Of a stretch of DNA of 64,000 bases, positions 27,294-36,511 are shown one piece after another. The notes under the pieces were generated by a model. The model was not told the DNA's origin. It saw only the letters and a program-made list of their open reading frames with translations, and did not search any database. The DNA is from Oscillospiraceae bacterium. GTDB taxonomy: Bacteria > Bacillota > Clostridia > Oscillospirales > Ruminococcaceae. Where the stretch lies: contig JAAYNJ010000019.1 in the NCBI GenBank assembly GCA_012520915.1, positions 1-64,000 on the forward strand, given 5' to 3'. Position 1 is the first letter of the stretch, and every line of letters starts with the position of its first letter. Made by a program: the position numbers and the translations under genes.

Positions 27294-27923
27294 TTACCTT
27301 AATTTGAGTTTTAAAATGCTGTCGAAATAGGTGCTCGAAACCTTTGCCTCGCAGTTGTCGTCCAGGTTTTTAAAAAATGTCTTTATACAGCTGTCAAACA
27401 GCGAGAGATACTGCGCCGCATGCCTGCCGGCATCCTTCTTTTCGACTTCATCGGGGTATTTCATAAACCGCGTATAAACGCCGTTGCTTATCTCGTGCCT
27501 CTCCTCGTCGTAATCGGAGCGGTTGCTCTCGAGAGAAAGCCAGATGTGATAAAAATCGTCGAGGTGTTTCTGAAGCGCGGGATTGCTGCTCCTCACGCTC
27601 ACCCTTATCTTTGCGCAGTAGTCTCCGCGCTCGTTCGCCTCAAACCTGTATCTCAGGGTGGGGTTATAGAGATAGGAAAACTTGGTCATTAAAACCGCGG
27701 AGCAGTCGGTGTTTCGATTTGCGGAAAGCCCCCGGCTCTTCGCTTCGTCGACAAAAGCCTCCGCCATCTCGCCCGCCTTGAATCGGGGGGTATCGAGTCC
27801 GAAATATTCCGCCAAAACCGCATTGAGATAGGACGACCTGTTAAGCCCGCACCTTTCTGCATTTTTATCCACGACGGAAATAATCTCGTCGTAGAGTGTT
27901 AAACTGTAGATTGATTTACTCAT
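27294..27923 (-). CDS. Hypothetical protein with ribbon-helix-helix-like N-terminus
   Basis: A 209-residue protein. The first 45 residues (SIYSLTLYDEIISVVDKNAERCG, then NRSSYLNAVLAEYFG) fit a CopG/MetJ-type ribbon-helix-helix, a strand followed by two helices. The remaining 160 residues are not recognised; they are mixed alpha/beta, with a segment resembling FEANERGDYCAKIRV. Just upstream is an array of three AT-rich 10-mers spaced exactly 20 bp, which could be its own operator. Being upstream of clpB in one transcript, it may control chaperone expression. That is inference. Confidence 0.65.
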   Translation of the reverse strand: MSKSIYSLTLYDEIISVVDKNAERCGLNRSSYLNAVLAEYFGLDTPRFKAGEMAEAFVDEAKSRGLSANRNTDCSAVLMTKFSYLYNPTLRYRFEANERGDYCAKIRVSVRSSNPALQKHLDDFYHIWLSLESNRSDYDEERHEISNGVYTRFMKYPDEVEKKDAGRHAAQYLSLFDSCIKTFFKNLDDNCEAKVSSTYFDSILKLKLR

Positions 27924-27960
27924 ATTTTACCTGCTTGGGTGTGGTTAAATTGTATCAAAT

Positions 27961-28011
27961 ATTTAATAAAATGTCAAACGATTTAATAAAATGAATTACA
28001 ATTTATTAAAT
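27961..28011. promoter_or_regulatory. Three phased AT-rich 10-mers, candidate operator
   Basis: ATTTAATAAA at 27961 and 27981 and ATTTATTAAA at 28001 are spaced exactly 20 bp, about two helical turns. The last two also form an 11-bp inverted repeat (GATTTAATAAA / TTTATTAAATC). They lie 38 bp upstream of the ribbon-helix-helix-like gene. Confidence 0.6.
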
Positions 28012-28394
28012 CAAACTAACAAAGTTCAAACGGTCTTCGCTTTTAAAAACGGAATGTTTTTCAGAAGTTTTTAAATACGGGGATTTAACTCATAAAAAAT
28101 CAACCGCATCGGTGTTTTATCCGATTCCGACAGGGAAATTAACATAGATGTAATTTTAATTTAAAGAGACAGGGATAAATTTATATTAAAGCTAAGAAAA
28201 CTTCAGAGAAAGAAAATCCGCCTTTGAGCGGAAACAAAAAAACCTCCTCACACACCCGCAGGGCAAGGTATCCACCGGGATACAGGCGGGTGGCTTGTTT
28301 ATAGGCTCCCCCTGACCTCTTTCCCCACAGCCGGCACAATTATCTGTGGGTTGGGGGAGCCGAAGAAAAAATTAAGTATTTGGCAATAAACATA
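28012..28394. other. Intergenic region with a short repeat cluster
   Basis: No ORF with support. About 28235-28365 holds degenerate copies of the hairpin repeat modules (CCCGCAGGGCA, GGCTCCCCCTGACC, GGGGGAGCC). The remainder is AT-rich. Confidence 0.6.
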
Positions 28395-28432
28395 CCCGGC
28401 GGGATTTAATCCCGCCGGGCGTATTTGTTTTT
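28395..28432. terminator. Strong intrinsic terminator hairpin
   Basis: CCCGGCGGGA (28395-28404) pairs with TCCCGCCGGG (28410-28419). It lies beyond the end of the flavoprotein gene on the minus strand; a T-rich tract on its right would favour plus-strand transcripts. Confidence 0.7.
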
Positions 28433-28462
28433 TAACGCTGACTATAAAGCTGAACCGATAAA

Positions 28463-29815
28463 TTAAGCGTTCTTAAGTTTTAATACCGCAGCTTCCGCCG
28501 CCTTGATAAGCGGATAGGCCGCAGGAGAAGCCGTCAATAACGGCTGTGTTCCGATCTGCATCATGATTAGGTCGTAAACCGTCATGTTGTTTTGGATTGC
28601 AAAACCTATTACGTTTATAAGTTCTCCCGCATCTTTTCCTCCGAGAACCTGACCGCCGAGTATAACGCCCGAGAGCTTCGACACTATCAGCTTAACCGTT
28701 TCTTTGTGGGCGTCCTCTATTTTGCCCGGATGGCGGTTTACTCCCGTAAAGGTGGCGGTTATAAAATCGAAGCCTTCCTTCGCCGCCTGTTTCTCAATAA
28801 GTCCCGCAACGCCGAAAGCCGTTTCACCGATACAGGTGGAATAAATACCGATAGTGCCGCGGAAAGCCGAAAATGTATTTAGTTCATATAGGTTAAGTCC
28901 CGCTGTACGCGCTTCGGTACATGCAGTCGAAGCAAGCATTATTTTGCTGAGTTTGCCGGTGGAAAAATCCACCTTTTCGGCACAGTCGCCGGCTGCATAT
29001 ATATCGGGAATACTGGTGCGGCGATATTGATCTGCGCGGATAAAGCCGTACTCGTTGAGTTCGAGACCCATGTTCTTTGCGAGCTCGGTATTCGGCTTGT
29101 AGCCGATTGATAAAATAACGGCATCGGCATCTAAAACTTCACCGGAACTGAGCTTGACCTGTTTAACTTCGGTATCGCCGATAATTTCCTCAATACCGCA
29201 GCCTGTTTTTACCGTCACGCCGCGTTCTTTAAGCATCGTTTCAGCAACCGTTGCATACTCTTCGTCAAATGTCGCACCCAACACATTCGGGAGCAACTCA
29301 ACCAATGTAACCTGTTTGCCCTCTTTATTCAGTTCATCGGAAACCTCAACGCCGATAAAACCTGCGCCGACAACCACGACTTTATTAAGTCCCTCAAGTT
29401 TGCCTTGGATTTTATCGAGGTAAACCTTGTCTTTCGGAACGGTAAATACATTTTTAAGTTCCGTGCCTTTGAGCCATGCGGGAATATGCGGCATGGAACC
29501 GATTCCGAGAATCAGTTTATCAAACTGAAATTTTTCGCCGTTTTTTGTTATGCAGGTTTTTTCCTTTGCGTCTACCGAAAGAACCTCGTCAATAAGAATT
29601 TCGACGCCGAGATTGCGCAATCCTTCATCAGGCAGGATATTATTGTCGGTCGTTTCCACCGTGCTGAAAATGTAGGGAATCCCGCAGGGAATCATTACTT
29701 TTTCTTCCTTGCGAATCATGGTTACGCTTTTGTCGGGATAGTTGCTTTTTGCCGTCATTGCGGCAACAAGGCCGGTTGCGCTTCCGCCAATAACCAGAAC
29801 ATCAGTTTTTCTCAA
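28463..29815 (-). CDS. CoA-disulfide reductase / NADH oxidase family flavoprotein
   Basis: The 450-residue protein has an FAD-binding GGSATG at the N-terminus, a single redox Cys in MIPCGIPY (about residue 44), an NAD(P)-binding VVGAGFIGVE near 150-160, and AGDCAEK near 280. The C-terminal dimerisation domain has GGQVLGGKDAGE. This layout is shared by CoA-disulfide reductases, NADH oxidases and persulfide reductases. The position of the Cys in IPCGIPY supports that group but does not separate the activities. Likely role: thiol or oxygen stress defence in an anaerobe. Monocistronic. Confidence 0.87.
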   Translation of the reverse strand: MRKTDVLVIGGSATGLVAAMTAKSNYPDKSVTMIRKEEKVMIPCGIPYIFSTVETTDNNILPDEGLRNLGVEILIDEVLSVDAKEKTCITKNGEKFQFDKLILGIGSMPHIPAWLKGTELKNVFTVPKDKVYLDKIQGKLEGLNKVVVVGAGFIGVEVSDELNKEGKQVTLVELLPNVLGATFDEEYATVAETMLKERGVTVKTGCGIEEIIGDTEVKQVKLSSGEVLDADAVILSIGYKPNTELAKNMGLELNEYGFIRADQYRRTSIPDIYAAGDCAEKVDFSTGKLSKIMLASTACTEARTAGLNLYELNTFSAFRGTIGIYSTCIGETAFGVAGLIEKQAAKEGFDFITATFTGVNRHPGKIEDAHKETVKLIVSKLSGVILGGQVLGGKDAGELINVIGFAIQNNMTVYDLIMMQIGTQPLLTASPAAYPLIKAAEAAVLKLKNA

Positions 29816-29999
29816 GATAGTGCTCCTTTCTTTTTAGATGCGTTTGTATTTCTAAATCCGGATAATAAAAAGCTTTAAAATCCGAACCCGTTTGCTGAAA
29901 AAACCTTGCTCATTAATTATATCATAGTAAGCAAGCGGCATTATGCTATAATAATTTACTGTTGAGAGGAGATTAAAGAAATCTGAATATGGAGGAAAT

Positions 30000-30755
30000 A
30001 TGCCAAAATATAATGCGGAAGAAGCAAGAGAGATAATTCGCGACAGGATAATTCAGGTTGCAAGGCCGGATTCGAGGTTTTGCTTTGATTTTGCCGAGTT
30101 TATTACCGACTATATCGGAAGCGAAAAATGCGCAAAACTGCTTGCGGAAACAAAGATTTATAAAAAAGCAGAGGTCATATTCATAACCCCCGACAACAAC
30201 CTCGAAAAGCTGAGGGAACGCGCCTTTCTCGACAGAAAGACGGTTATAATGACGAACTACGGCATAACGAGAGGTTTTTTTCTCATCCGCCCCGGCGACA
30301 TACCCGAAGGAAAAGAAGAAGTTGCCTCGCTTTTGGACGGCATCGACAGATACTGGAATCATAAAACCTTAAAGGAACTGAAAGAAGAAGTAAAAAGAAT
30401 AGATATGATGGTTACGGGCGCATCGGCAATGACGCCCGGAGGGCTCCGGTTCGGAAAGGGCCACGGATTTTTCGATTTGGAATGGGCGATGACAAGGAGC
30501 TTCGGGCTTGTGGACGAATCCACCCCCGTTTTCGGCGTGGGGCACAGCTGTCAGGTTATGGACGCCGATGTCGCAAGAGAGGAATTCGACACGGTTATGG
30601 ACTATATCGTAACCGAAAAAGAGATAATAGCTACCGACAGGAAGGTTAAAAAACCCGATTGCGGAATAGTCTGGGAAAAACTTGCGCCCGGAATGTTTGA
30701 GAGCATCCCGCCTTTGAGAGAAGTTAAAGAAGCGACACAGGACGACACGATTTAA
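30000..30755 (+). CDS. 5-formyltetrahydrofolate cyclo-ligase family protein
   Basis: The 251-residue protein resembles the larger MTHFS-like group (COG0212). The GKGHGFFDLE segment corresponds to the GxGxGYYD loop that binds ATP/folate in cyclo-ligases. The N-terminal half has an FDFAEFITDYIGS helix and KTVIMTNYGITRGFFL. Whether it makes 5,10-methenyl-THF is uncertain, since this subgroup is largely uncharacterised. The ribosome site GGAGGAAAT directly precedes the ATG. Confidence 0.75.
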   Translation: MPKYNAEEAREIIRDRIIQVARPDSRFCFDFAEFITDYIGSEKCAKLLAETKIYKKAEVIFITPDNNLEKLRERAFLDRKTVIMTNYGITRGFFLIRPGDIPEGKEEVASLLDGIDRYWNHKTLKELKEEVKRIDMMVTGASAMTPGGLRFGKGHGFFDLEWAMTRSFGLVDESTPVFGVGHSCQVMDADVAREEFDTVMDYIVTEKEIIATDRKVKKPDCGIVWEKLAPGMFESIPPLREVKEATQDDTI

Positions 30756-30794
30756 AAAATAAAGCAAACGGTTATTTTTAAAAGCAAAAAAACC

Positions 30795-30854
30795 TGATAA
30801 TGATAATGAAACTGATATTGAGAATGGGATTGAAACTGATACTGACACTGACAC
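30795..30854. repeat. Hexanucleotide microsatellite, 10 units
   Basis: Ten consecutive 6-bp units match TGANAC-like variants (TGATAA, TGATAA, TGAAAC, TGATAT, TGAGAA, TGGGAT, TGAAAC, TGATAC, TGACAC, TGACAC). The array begins 40 bp after the stop codon of the preceding gene. Confidence 0.8.
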
Positions 30855-31239
30855 TCATTCCCGAAGCTTAAAAACATCTTTCTGTTTAAAAAAGGTTTAA
30901 AACTAAAATATTTATTCTTCATAAGTTGATACGGCGCTTTACCGGACAAACTTGATTTATTGACTGTTTGCTTATAAGATTAAATTGAACCTTGACAATT
31001 ATTAATAAAAGGCCGCTTCCGGCCGAAAACAGGAGGAAAATAAAAATTATTTAAATTTGCATTTTTCGCCTCTCCTATCAGCTTTTTGATATACGTCATT
31101 AATTCGCGCAAAAAAAGCCGATTCCGAGTTAATCCCGGTTCCGGGAAAATCCGGTTAACTAAGTGTTTGCCTGTGTGATACATTTGGCCTGCTTAATATA
31201 AAGATTAATGAACGATGACAATTAAGTTGGAGGTAAAAA
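30855..31239. other. Intergenic region without recognised feature
   Basis: AT-rich, with no ORF that has a ribosome site and no strong terminator. The ribosome site of the first paralogous lipoprotein (TTGGAGGT) lies at its right edge. Confidence 0.5.
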
Positions 31240-32190
31240 ATGAAGAAGATTATTGCGATTTTGCTTGTTGTCGCCGTAATATTTGCTCTCTCCGCATGCG
31301 GAAAGTTAAAAAAGATGGAATCCGTTATTTCCGAAATCGCGGACGAGATTGAGTTTGGTGACGACATGAATTTTGACGATTCGGACGAGGACGGGGGGAA
31401 ACCGTCAGAACCCAAGGCAAAAGGGATGTATACGATATCGAACGAAGTGCTGGTAGATAACGAATATCTTACCGTCACCGTTGTTGAAGCCTATGAAAAT
31501 GACGATGACGATTTCATCTTGAATATCCTCATCGAAAACAAGTGCGATAACCATGTTCAATTAACAAACAGCGGACTTTTGTCCTATAACGGTTATATGG
31601 TAACCTCATGGTGGGACAAGAATGTTGCACCCGGGGAAAAGGTTAATTCCGAGATGCTTGCTTACAGTGGTGAACTTGAACTGATTGATGCAGGCGTTGC
31701 GGAAGAATTAATATTCGAATTAAAAGCTTATAATTCCGATGACTTTGAAGAAGAATACTATATCGATGATTATTTCGCCGTTTACCCGACAGGCCTTGAC
31801 GCGGACTCGGTAACCTACCCCGACAGGGTTTCCCCGCCGGGAGGGAAGGTTATTGTCGACAATGAGGATTTGAAATTTACAATTGAAAGTGCCAACGAAG
31901 ACGATTATTGGGGCTATATGCTTCATTTGTATGTAGAAAACAGAACCGAGGCTACCATATATCTCGCCTGGTCCGATCTGTCAGTAAACGGATTTGGGGT
32001 GGTCCCCAACTGGAACGATACGGTTTTAAGCGGTAAGAGAAAATTGAGTTTTACATACATTTCACCCGGCTACCTTGATGCAAACGGAATAACCAATGTC
32101 GAAGAGGTAGAATTTCAACTCGTAGTGCGGGACTTAAATGACTACTATGATAAAATCTATTTGGATGAAACATTCACCTTTAATCCCTGA
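31240..32190 (+). CDS. Paralogous two-module lipoprotein 1
   Basis: The 316-residue protein has a signal peptide with lipobox (FALSACG, Cys about 20), then an acidic linker and two similar modules of about 110 residues. Each module has a D/N-x-L/Y-x-V opening strand, an EN-K/R-T turn, a YNGY/VNGF strand with a Trp about five residues later, a GK turn, and a closing GI/V-x-x-V/A-E-E-hydrophobic strand. A YPTGLDADSV-YPDR motif joins the modules. The fold is probably an immunoglobulin-like sandwich of the DUF4352/DUF5067 kind, which is inference. It is the first of six paralogs. Anchored outside the cell; ligand unknown. Confidence 0.75.
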   Translation: MKKIIAILLVVAVIFALSACGKLKKMESVISEIADEIEFGDDMNFDDSDEDGGKPSEPKAKGMYTISNEVLVDNEYLTVTVVEAYENDDDDFILNILIENKCDNHVQLTNSGLLSYNGYMVTSWWDKNVAPGEKVNSEMLAYSGELELIDAGVAEELIFELKAYNSDDFEEEYYIDDYFAVYPTGLDADSVTYPDRVSPPGGKVIVDNEDLKFTIESANEDDYWGYMLHLYVENRTEATIYLAWSDLSVNGFGVVPNWNDTVLSGKRKLSFTYISPGYLDANGITNVEEVEFQLVVRDLNDYYDKIYLDETFTFNP

Positions 32191-32225
32191 GCCTGAAAAG
32201 ATATGAGTATATACCAATAAACATT

Positions 32226-32260
32226 TCCCCGGGTCTTCTTTTGAGGTCCGGGGGTTATTT
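32226..32260 (+). terminator. Intrinsic terminator after lipoprotein 1
   Basis: CCCCGGGTC pairs imperfectly with GGTCCGGGGG, followed by TTATTTT. The same CCCGGG core recurs after paralogs 2, 3 and 5. Confidence 0.75.
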
Positions 32261-32414
32261 TGTTTGCCTTTACATGTGAAATCCCGCAACCGTTTAACGC
32301 GGATTTTAAAATGTTAACTTGATTAATCGCATCTTTATCTGTAGAATATCTTCAGGTTCTCTAGAGCAAGGGAATAATAAACGAGTTGGAAAGGTCGAAA
32401 AAACAGGAGGAAAA

Positions 32415-33341
32415 ATGAAAAAGATACTGGCAATTTTACTTGTTATCGCCATTGTATTTGCTCTTTCCGCGTGTGGAAATTTAAAGAAAATAAAATCGGC
32501 TATATCCGATATTGCGGACGGGCAAGTGCTCGATGGCGACGGCATGATTAAGGAAGATTCGGGCGGAAAACCGAGGTCTAAATCAAAAGGCTATACGATT
32601 TCAAACGAAGTGCTGTATGATGACGATGATCTCACCATCACCGTTACCGAAGTCGGCGAAAGCGATTACGGCGATGTGCTTGTAAAGCTTCTCGTTGAAA
32701 ACAAGAGCGACGACAACATGATTTTGTATTCCGAAGAAACCATCTATAACGGCTATATGATTAAGTCATATTGGTATGCCGAAGTTGCCGCAGGTAAAAA
32801 GTCGAATACCGAAATGACCTTTTATGAAGACGATCTTTTAATGGCCGGTGTCGGTTCCGCGGACGAAATTGTATTTAAACTCGTCGGCTATTCCGATGAC
32901 TATGAAGAAGATTATCTCGATGATTATTTCGTCATCTACCCGACCGGACTTGATGCCGGCTCGGTAATCTATCCCGAAAGAGCTCCCGTAAAGGGCGAAA
33001 CCGTTCTTGTCGACAACGACGCTCTGACAGTTATCATAGAAAGCGCAGATCCCGACGGATTGTGGGGCTACACTCTGCAGATATATGTCGAAAACAAAAC
33101 CGGTGTTGATATGTATATCTCTACGGATGACGAATCGGTAAACGGTTTTATGACGGATATCTATTGGGGTGAAACGGTTTTAAGCGGTGCGAAGTCCGTA
33201 AGTAAAATGACAATTTATGATGACGACCTCGAAGCAAACGGAATAGATAAAATCGAAGAGATAGAGCTTTATCTCGAAGCCTATAATCTCGACGACTGGA
33301 ACGATGTCATATTTGAGGACACAATTATCTACAATCCCTAA
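32415..33341 (+). CDS. Paralogous two-module lipoprotein 2
   Basis: 308 residues, closest in sequence to paralog 1 (shared N-terminus MKKI.AILLV.A..FALSACG.LKK). It has two Ig-like modules joined by YPTGLDAGSVIYPER. The linker after the lipid Cys is shorter and less acidic. The start at 32415 is fixed by CAGGAGG seven bases upstream; the frame is open 96 bp further but has no ribosome site there. It probably arose by tandem duplication with paralog 1. Transcribed alone, between two terminators. Confidence 0.75.
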   Translation: MKKILAILLVIAIVFALSACGNLKKIKSAISDIADGQVLDGDGMIKEDSGGKPRSKSKGYTISNEVLYDDDDLTITVTEVGESDYGDVLVKLLVENKSDDNMILYSEETIYNGYMIKSYWYAEVAAGKKSNTEMTFYEDDLLMAGVGSADEIVFKLVGYSDDYEEDYLDDYFVIYPTGLDAGSVIYPERAPVKGETVLVDNDALTVIIESADPDGLWGYTLQIYVENKTGVDMYISTDDESVNGFMTDIYWGETVLSGAKSVSKMTIYDDDLEANGIDKIEEIELYLEAYNLDDWNDVIFEDTIIYNP

Positions 33342-33363
33342 AAACTAAAGTCGATAAACACAA

Positions 33364-33400
33364 CCCCGGGTTTTGAAAAAAGACCCGGGGTTTATTTTTT
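33364..33400 (+). terminator. Intrinsic terminator after lipoprotein 2
   Basis: CCCCGGGT (33364-33371) pairs with ACCCGGGG (33383-33390), followed by TTTATTTTTT. Confidence 0.85.
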
Positions 33401-34235
33401 GGAAATAAAAAAGCCCACCTCAGCTAACCTGTACCCTCCGGGGCACTTTACTCACAGGGCACAGGGTCCGAGGGAGCTAAAGAAAAATTGAAATTTAAGC
33501 GTAAAACAAAAAAGCCCCCCCTCAGAATTCGAGGGGGTGGGTCGGCGGAGCCGAGCCGGGGGGAAACAAGTCGAAGGGTTAATCAAAGATTTAAAATTTG
33601 ATTAAGATATAAAGATTTGAGTTTATCCCTCCCTCAGTCTGCTTCGCAGACAGCTCCCCCGTCCGGAGGAGCCAAAAAACTGAAACCTAAGTGAAACACA
33701 AAAAAGCCCCCCTCAGAATTCGAGGGGGGTGGTGAAGGCGAAGCCTGAACCGGGGGGAGGGACGAGCGAAGCAGGTATTTGAACAAAGCGCAGTTTGTCC
33801 TGGCGATGGGAAAAGTGACAAGCCAAAGGCTAAATCATAGATTAAAATTGATTAAGAGATAAATTTTTGTGTTTCTCTCTCCCTCAGACACGGCAAGCCG
33901 TGCCAGCTCCCTCGTACCCACAGGGCACAGGGTCCGAGGGAGCTAAAGAAAAATTGAAATTTAAGCGAAAAACAAAAAAGCCCCCCCTCAGAATTCGAGG
34001 GGGTGGGTCTAAACAAAAAACCCGCAACGGGTTGGTAGCGAAGATAAACCGTCGCGAGAGCGTTTACAAACGAGCAGGTTTAACAAGCGTGACCAGTTGC
34101 GGAGAGGAAGGACAACGTAGCATGTGAAAATTCGGCAAGCAATATTAAATGAATTGTCGGATTTGAACGAAGCGCAGTTTGTCCTGACGACGGAGAGAGG
34201 GAAAAGGGGGGTACGAGGGAGCTTAAGATAAAGAT
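33401..34235. repeat. Large cluster of dispersed hairpin repeats
   Basis: No gene in 33342-34379. At least three composite units occur here. One at about 33508-33672 consists of a CCCCCCTC...GAGGGGG hairpin, a roughly 70-bp AT-rich spacer and a CCCTCCCTCAG...GGAGG hairpin. Its spacer is identical to the one at 16692-16765. A related unit with a diverged spacer is at about 33700-33960, and 82-bp stem-loop copy C is at 34021-34102. The stretch 34236-34379 is leader sequence of paralog 3. Confidence 0.75.
34021..34102. repeat. 82-bp stem-loop element, copy C
   Basis: Third copy of the unit at 23892 and 24368, with slightly eroded arms (CCGCAACGGGT / ACCAGTTGCGG) and the same downstream flank. 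Confidence 0.8.
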
Positions 34236-34379
34236 TAAAGTTAGAGGAGAAAGCCGCTTTTTAATCGCCGCATATATAATAAAAACATTGATTTATAAGC
34301 CGGGCACCTATACAATGAACTAGAGCTCTTTATGAGCCGGATTTATTTTAAAAAAACCGGTTGAGAAGAGGAGGATGGA

Positions 34380-35291
34380 ATGAAAAAGATACTTGCGCTT
34401 TTGATGATCTTCGCTGTGCTGATTTCTTTCTCTGCCTGCGGAGAAAGCGATTTAACGGACGAGTCTCTGCCCGATGCGGGCGGGTTGATTTTAAACGCAG
34501 GGGAAAAACCGACGCAAACCCCTCCCGAAACGGTATACACCATATCCGACGAACCTCTCGCAGAGAACGAATATCTTACCGCGACCCTTTCCGAAGTTTA
34601 TGAAAATGTAAACGGCGATATTATTTTAAGACTTATCCTCGAAAACAAGACGGACGACGTTATGGACTTTTATTTTGACAGCGCGTCCTGCAACGGTTAT
34701 ATGCTTGATACGGATTGGAGACTGGAACTCGACGCCGGGAAAACGGCGAGATCCCTGATAACCTTTTCCGCCGAGGATCTTGAAATGGCGGGTATAGAAA
34801 CCGCGGAGGAAATCTCATTCGAGTTCGGAGCTTACCACTTCTTGGATAATATTGATTATTTGATTAAAGATATCACGATTTACCCCACCGGTCTTGACGA
34901 AGATTCCGTTACCTACCCCGAAAGACCTCCCGCAAAGGGCGAATATATTCTTTTCGAGAGCGATGATTTGAAGGTTTCAATAGAAGATGTGGACGAAGAC
35001 GGAGAAGACGGCTACAACCTTTATATGTATGCCGAAAACAAATCCGACAAAGATATTTATATCTACACTTATTCCGTATCCGTAAACGGATATATGATGG
35101 ATTCCGGCTGGTATCAATGGATTTTAAGCGGGAAGAAAGCCGCGAAGTGCATGACAATTTCAAATTACGGTCTCGACTTAAGCGGAATAGAGAAAGTCGG
35201 GGAGATAGAATTCGGGATGTCGGCGTATGAAGATGAAGGAGATACTCTCTTTGACGAGACGCTCACCATAAATCCGGAAATCATCGGTTAA
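34380..35291 (+). CDS. Paralogous two-module lipoprotein 3
   Basis: 303 residues. Lipobox ISFSACG, short linker, first module from YTISDEPLAENEYL, the joining motif YPTGLDEDSVTYPER, then the second module ending in a DETLTINP strand. GAGGAGG lies close before the ATG. In this copy the Trp after the second VNGY strand is kept (MMDSGWYQW). It differs from paralogs 1 and 2 enough to suggest an older duplication. Confidence 0.75.
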   Translation: MKKILALLMIFAVLISFSACGESDLTDESLPDAGGLILNAGEKPTQTPPETVYTISDEPLAENEYLTATLSEVYENVNGDIILRLILENKTDDVMDFYFDSASCNGYMLDTDWRLELDAGKTARSLITFSAEDLEMAGIETAEEISFEFGAYHFLDNIDYLIKDITIYPTGLDEDSVTYPERPPAKGEYILFESDDLKVSIEDVDEDGEDGYNLYMYAENKSDKDIYIYTYSVSVNGYMMDSGWYQWILSGKKAAKCMTISNYGLDLSGIEKVGEIEFGMSAYEDEGDTLFDETLTINPEIIG

Positions 35292-35294
35292 ATA

Positions 35295-35326
35295 CTCCGG
35301 GCAATGAAACAAACCCGGGGTTTTCC
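35295..35326 (+). terminator. Probable terminator after lipoprotein 3
   Basis: CTCCGGG pairs with CCCGGGG across a 12-nt loop, followed by TTTT. Confidence 0.55.
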
Positions 35327-35391
35327 TATATCATCGGCACGTGAAAAAAGCTTTTTATCAGTATAAATCCCGTTCAAAAAGGAGGGAGATA

Positions 35392-36444
35392 ATGAAAAGG
35401 ACAGTTGCGATTCTGCTCATTTTCGCTTTGATGCTTGCGCTTTCTTCCTGCTGGTCTTCCTGCAGCGATGCTGAAAGTGAAAAACAAAAGATTGAAGATA
35501 AACCTATAGAATCCGCACCCGGCAAAAAAATCGATTTCAAAAAGATATTCGATCTGATAACGGGAGAAAAGCGGAATATCGACGAATGGGATTTAATTAC
35601 CGGAACGGAGTTGGAAGATGTAACGCTTAAACCCGGCACCGGAAAGTGGACGGAACCGGGAAAAAAGCCTAAACCCGATTCGGTATATACCATATCCGAT
35701 GAAGTCATCGAGGACAACAGTTATGTTACTCTGAGCGTTGTCAAAGCATATACCGATGAAAGCGGAAACTTCAGATTGAAAATGCTCTGCAAAAATAAAA
35801 CCGCCGACCCTATAATCGCCTTCTGTTATAATCCGTCGGTAAACGGATATATGATTTACCCCGAATGGTATTCGGAAACCGAGGCCAACAGCAGCAGCGA
35901 GTCCGAAATGGTGTTTTATGCCGACAAACTAAAGGAGGCGGGCATAACCGTCGTGGAGGAAGCCAATATCTTTATCGATGTATATTCTTTAGGTGATTCG
36001 GGCGGTAAAAGTTATGTCTCGGGGTACTACACCGTTTATCCGACAGGTCTCGATGCAAAAACGGTCACCTACCCGAGCAAACCCCATGCCGATAAAGGAG
36101 TGGTTATCGACGATAACGCAAACTTCAAATTTGTAATCGAAGGCGTGGACGAAGACGGGGAACTTGGCTACACACTGAAGCTGTATATTGAAAATTACAA
36201 GCCCACCTTGGATTTGTATTTCTGTTGGTATAATGAGTCGGTAAACGGGATCAGTATGGACTCCTATTGGGGACAGGTGGTTACAAGCGAAAAAAGAGCT
36301 GTTTGCGACGCTCCGTTTATGCGTGAGGATTTTGACAAAAACGGAATAACTAAAGTAAATGAGATAGAATTTACGTTGCGAATAGTTAATAACAACAACT
36401 GGGACGAAGTTTTTTATGAGAAAGTGTTCAAATACAACCCCTAA
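35392..36444 (+). CDS. Paralogous two-module lipoprotein 4
   Basis: 350 residues, the longest of the set because of a linker of about 80 residues (about 25-105, rich in Lys/Glu/Pro) between the lipid Cys and module 1. The lipobox is LALSSC (Cys about 20). The modules are joined by YPTGLDAKTVTYPSK. The ATG at 35392 has AAGGAGGGAG just upstream; a further in-frame GTG at 35341 lacks one. No clear terminator separates it from paralog 5, 67 bp downstream, so these two may form one transcript. Confidence 0.75.
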   Translation: MKRTVAILLIFALMLALSSCWSSCSDAESEKQKIEDKPIESAPGKKIDFKKIFDLITGEKRNIDEWDLITGTELEDVTLKPGTGKWTEPGKKPKPDSVYTISDEVIEDNSYVTLSVVKAYTDESGNFRLKMLCKNKTADPIIAFCYNPSVNGYMIYPEWYSETEANSSSESEMVFYADKLKEAGITVVEEANIFIDVYSLGDSGGKSYVSGYYTVYPTGLDAKTVTYPSKPHADKGVVIDDNANFKFVIEGVDEDGELGYTLKLYIENYKPTLDLYFCWYNESVNGISMDSYWGQVVTSEKRAVCDAPFMREDFDKNGITKVNEIEFTLRIVNNNNWDEVFYEKVFKYNP

Positions 36445-36511
36445 ACCGGATTAAAGAAATTACGGAACATGAAGTTTATAGATAAATCCCGGCTTGGAAA
36501 GGGAGGAGATA

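Noticed and set aside
30369-30854. 161-residue minus-strand frame beginning with Ser-Val repeats
   Set aside because: The start is only the translation of the hexanucleotide repeat, and the rest is antisense to the cyclo-ligase-like gene.
33867-34127. Plus-strand frames through repeat clusters (also near 39318 and 56221)
   Set aside because: They only translate the dispersed hairpin repeats; composition and motifs are those of the repeats and not of proteins.
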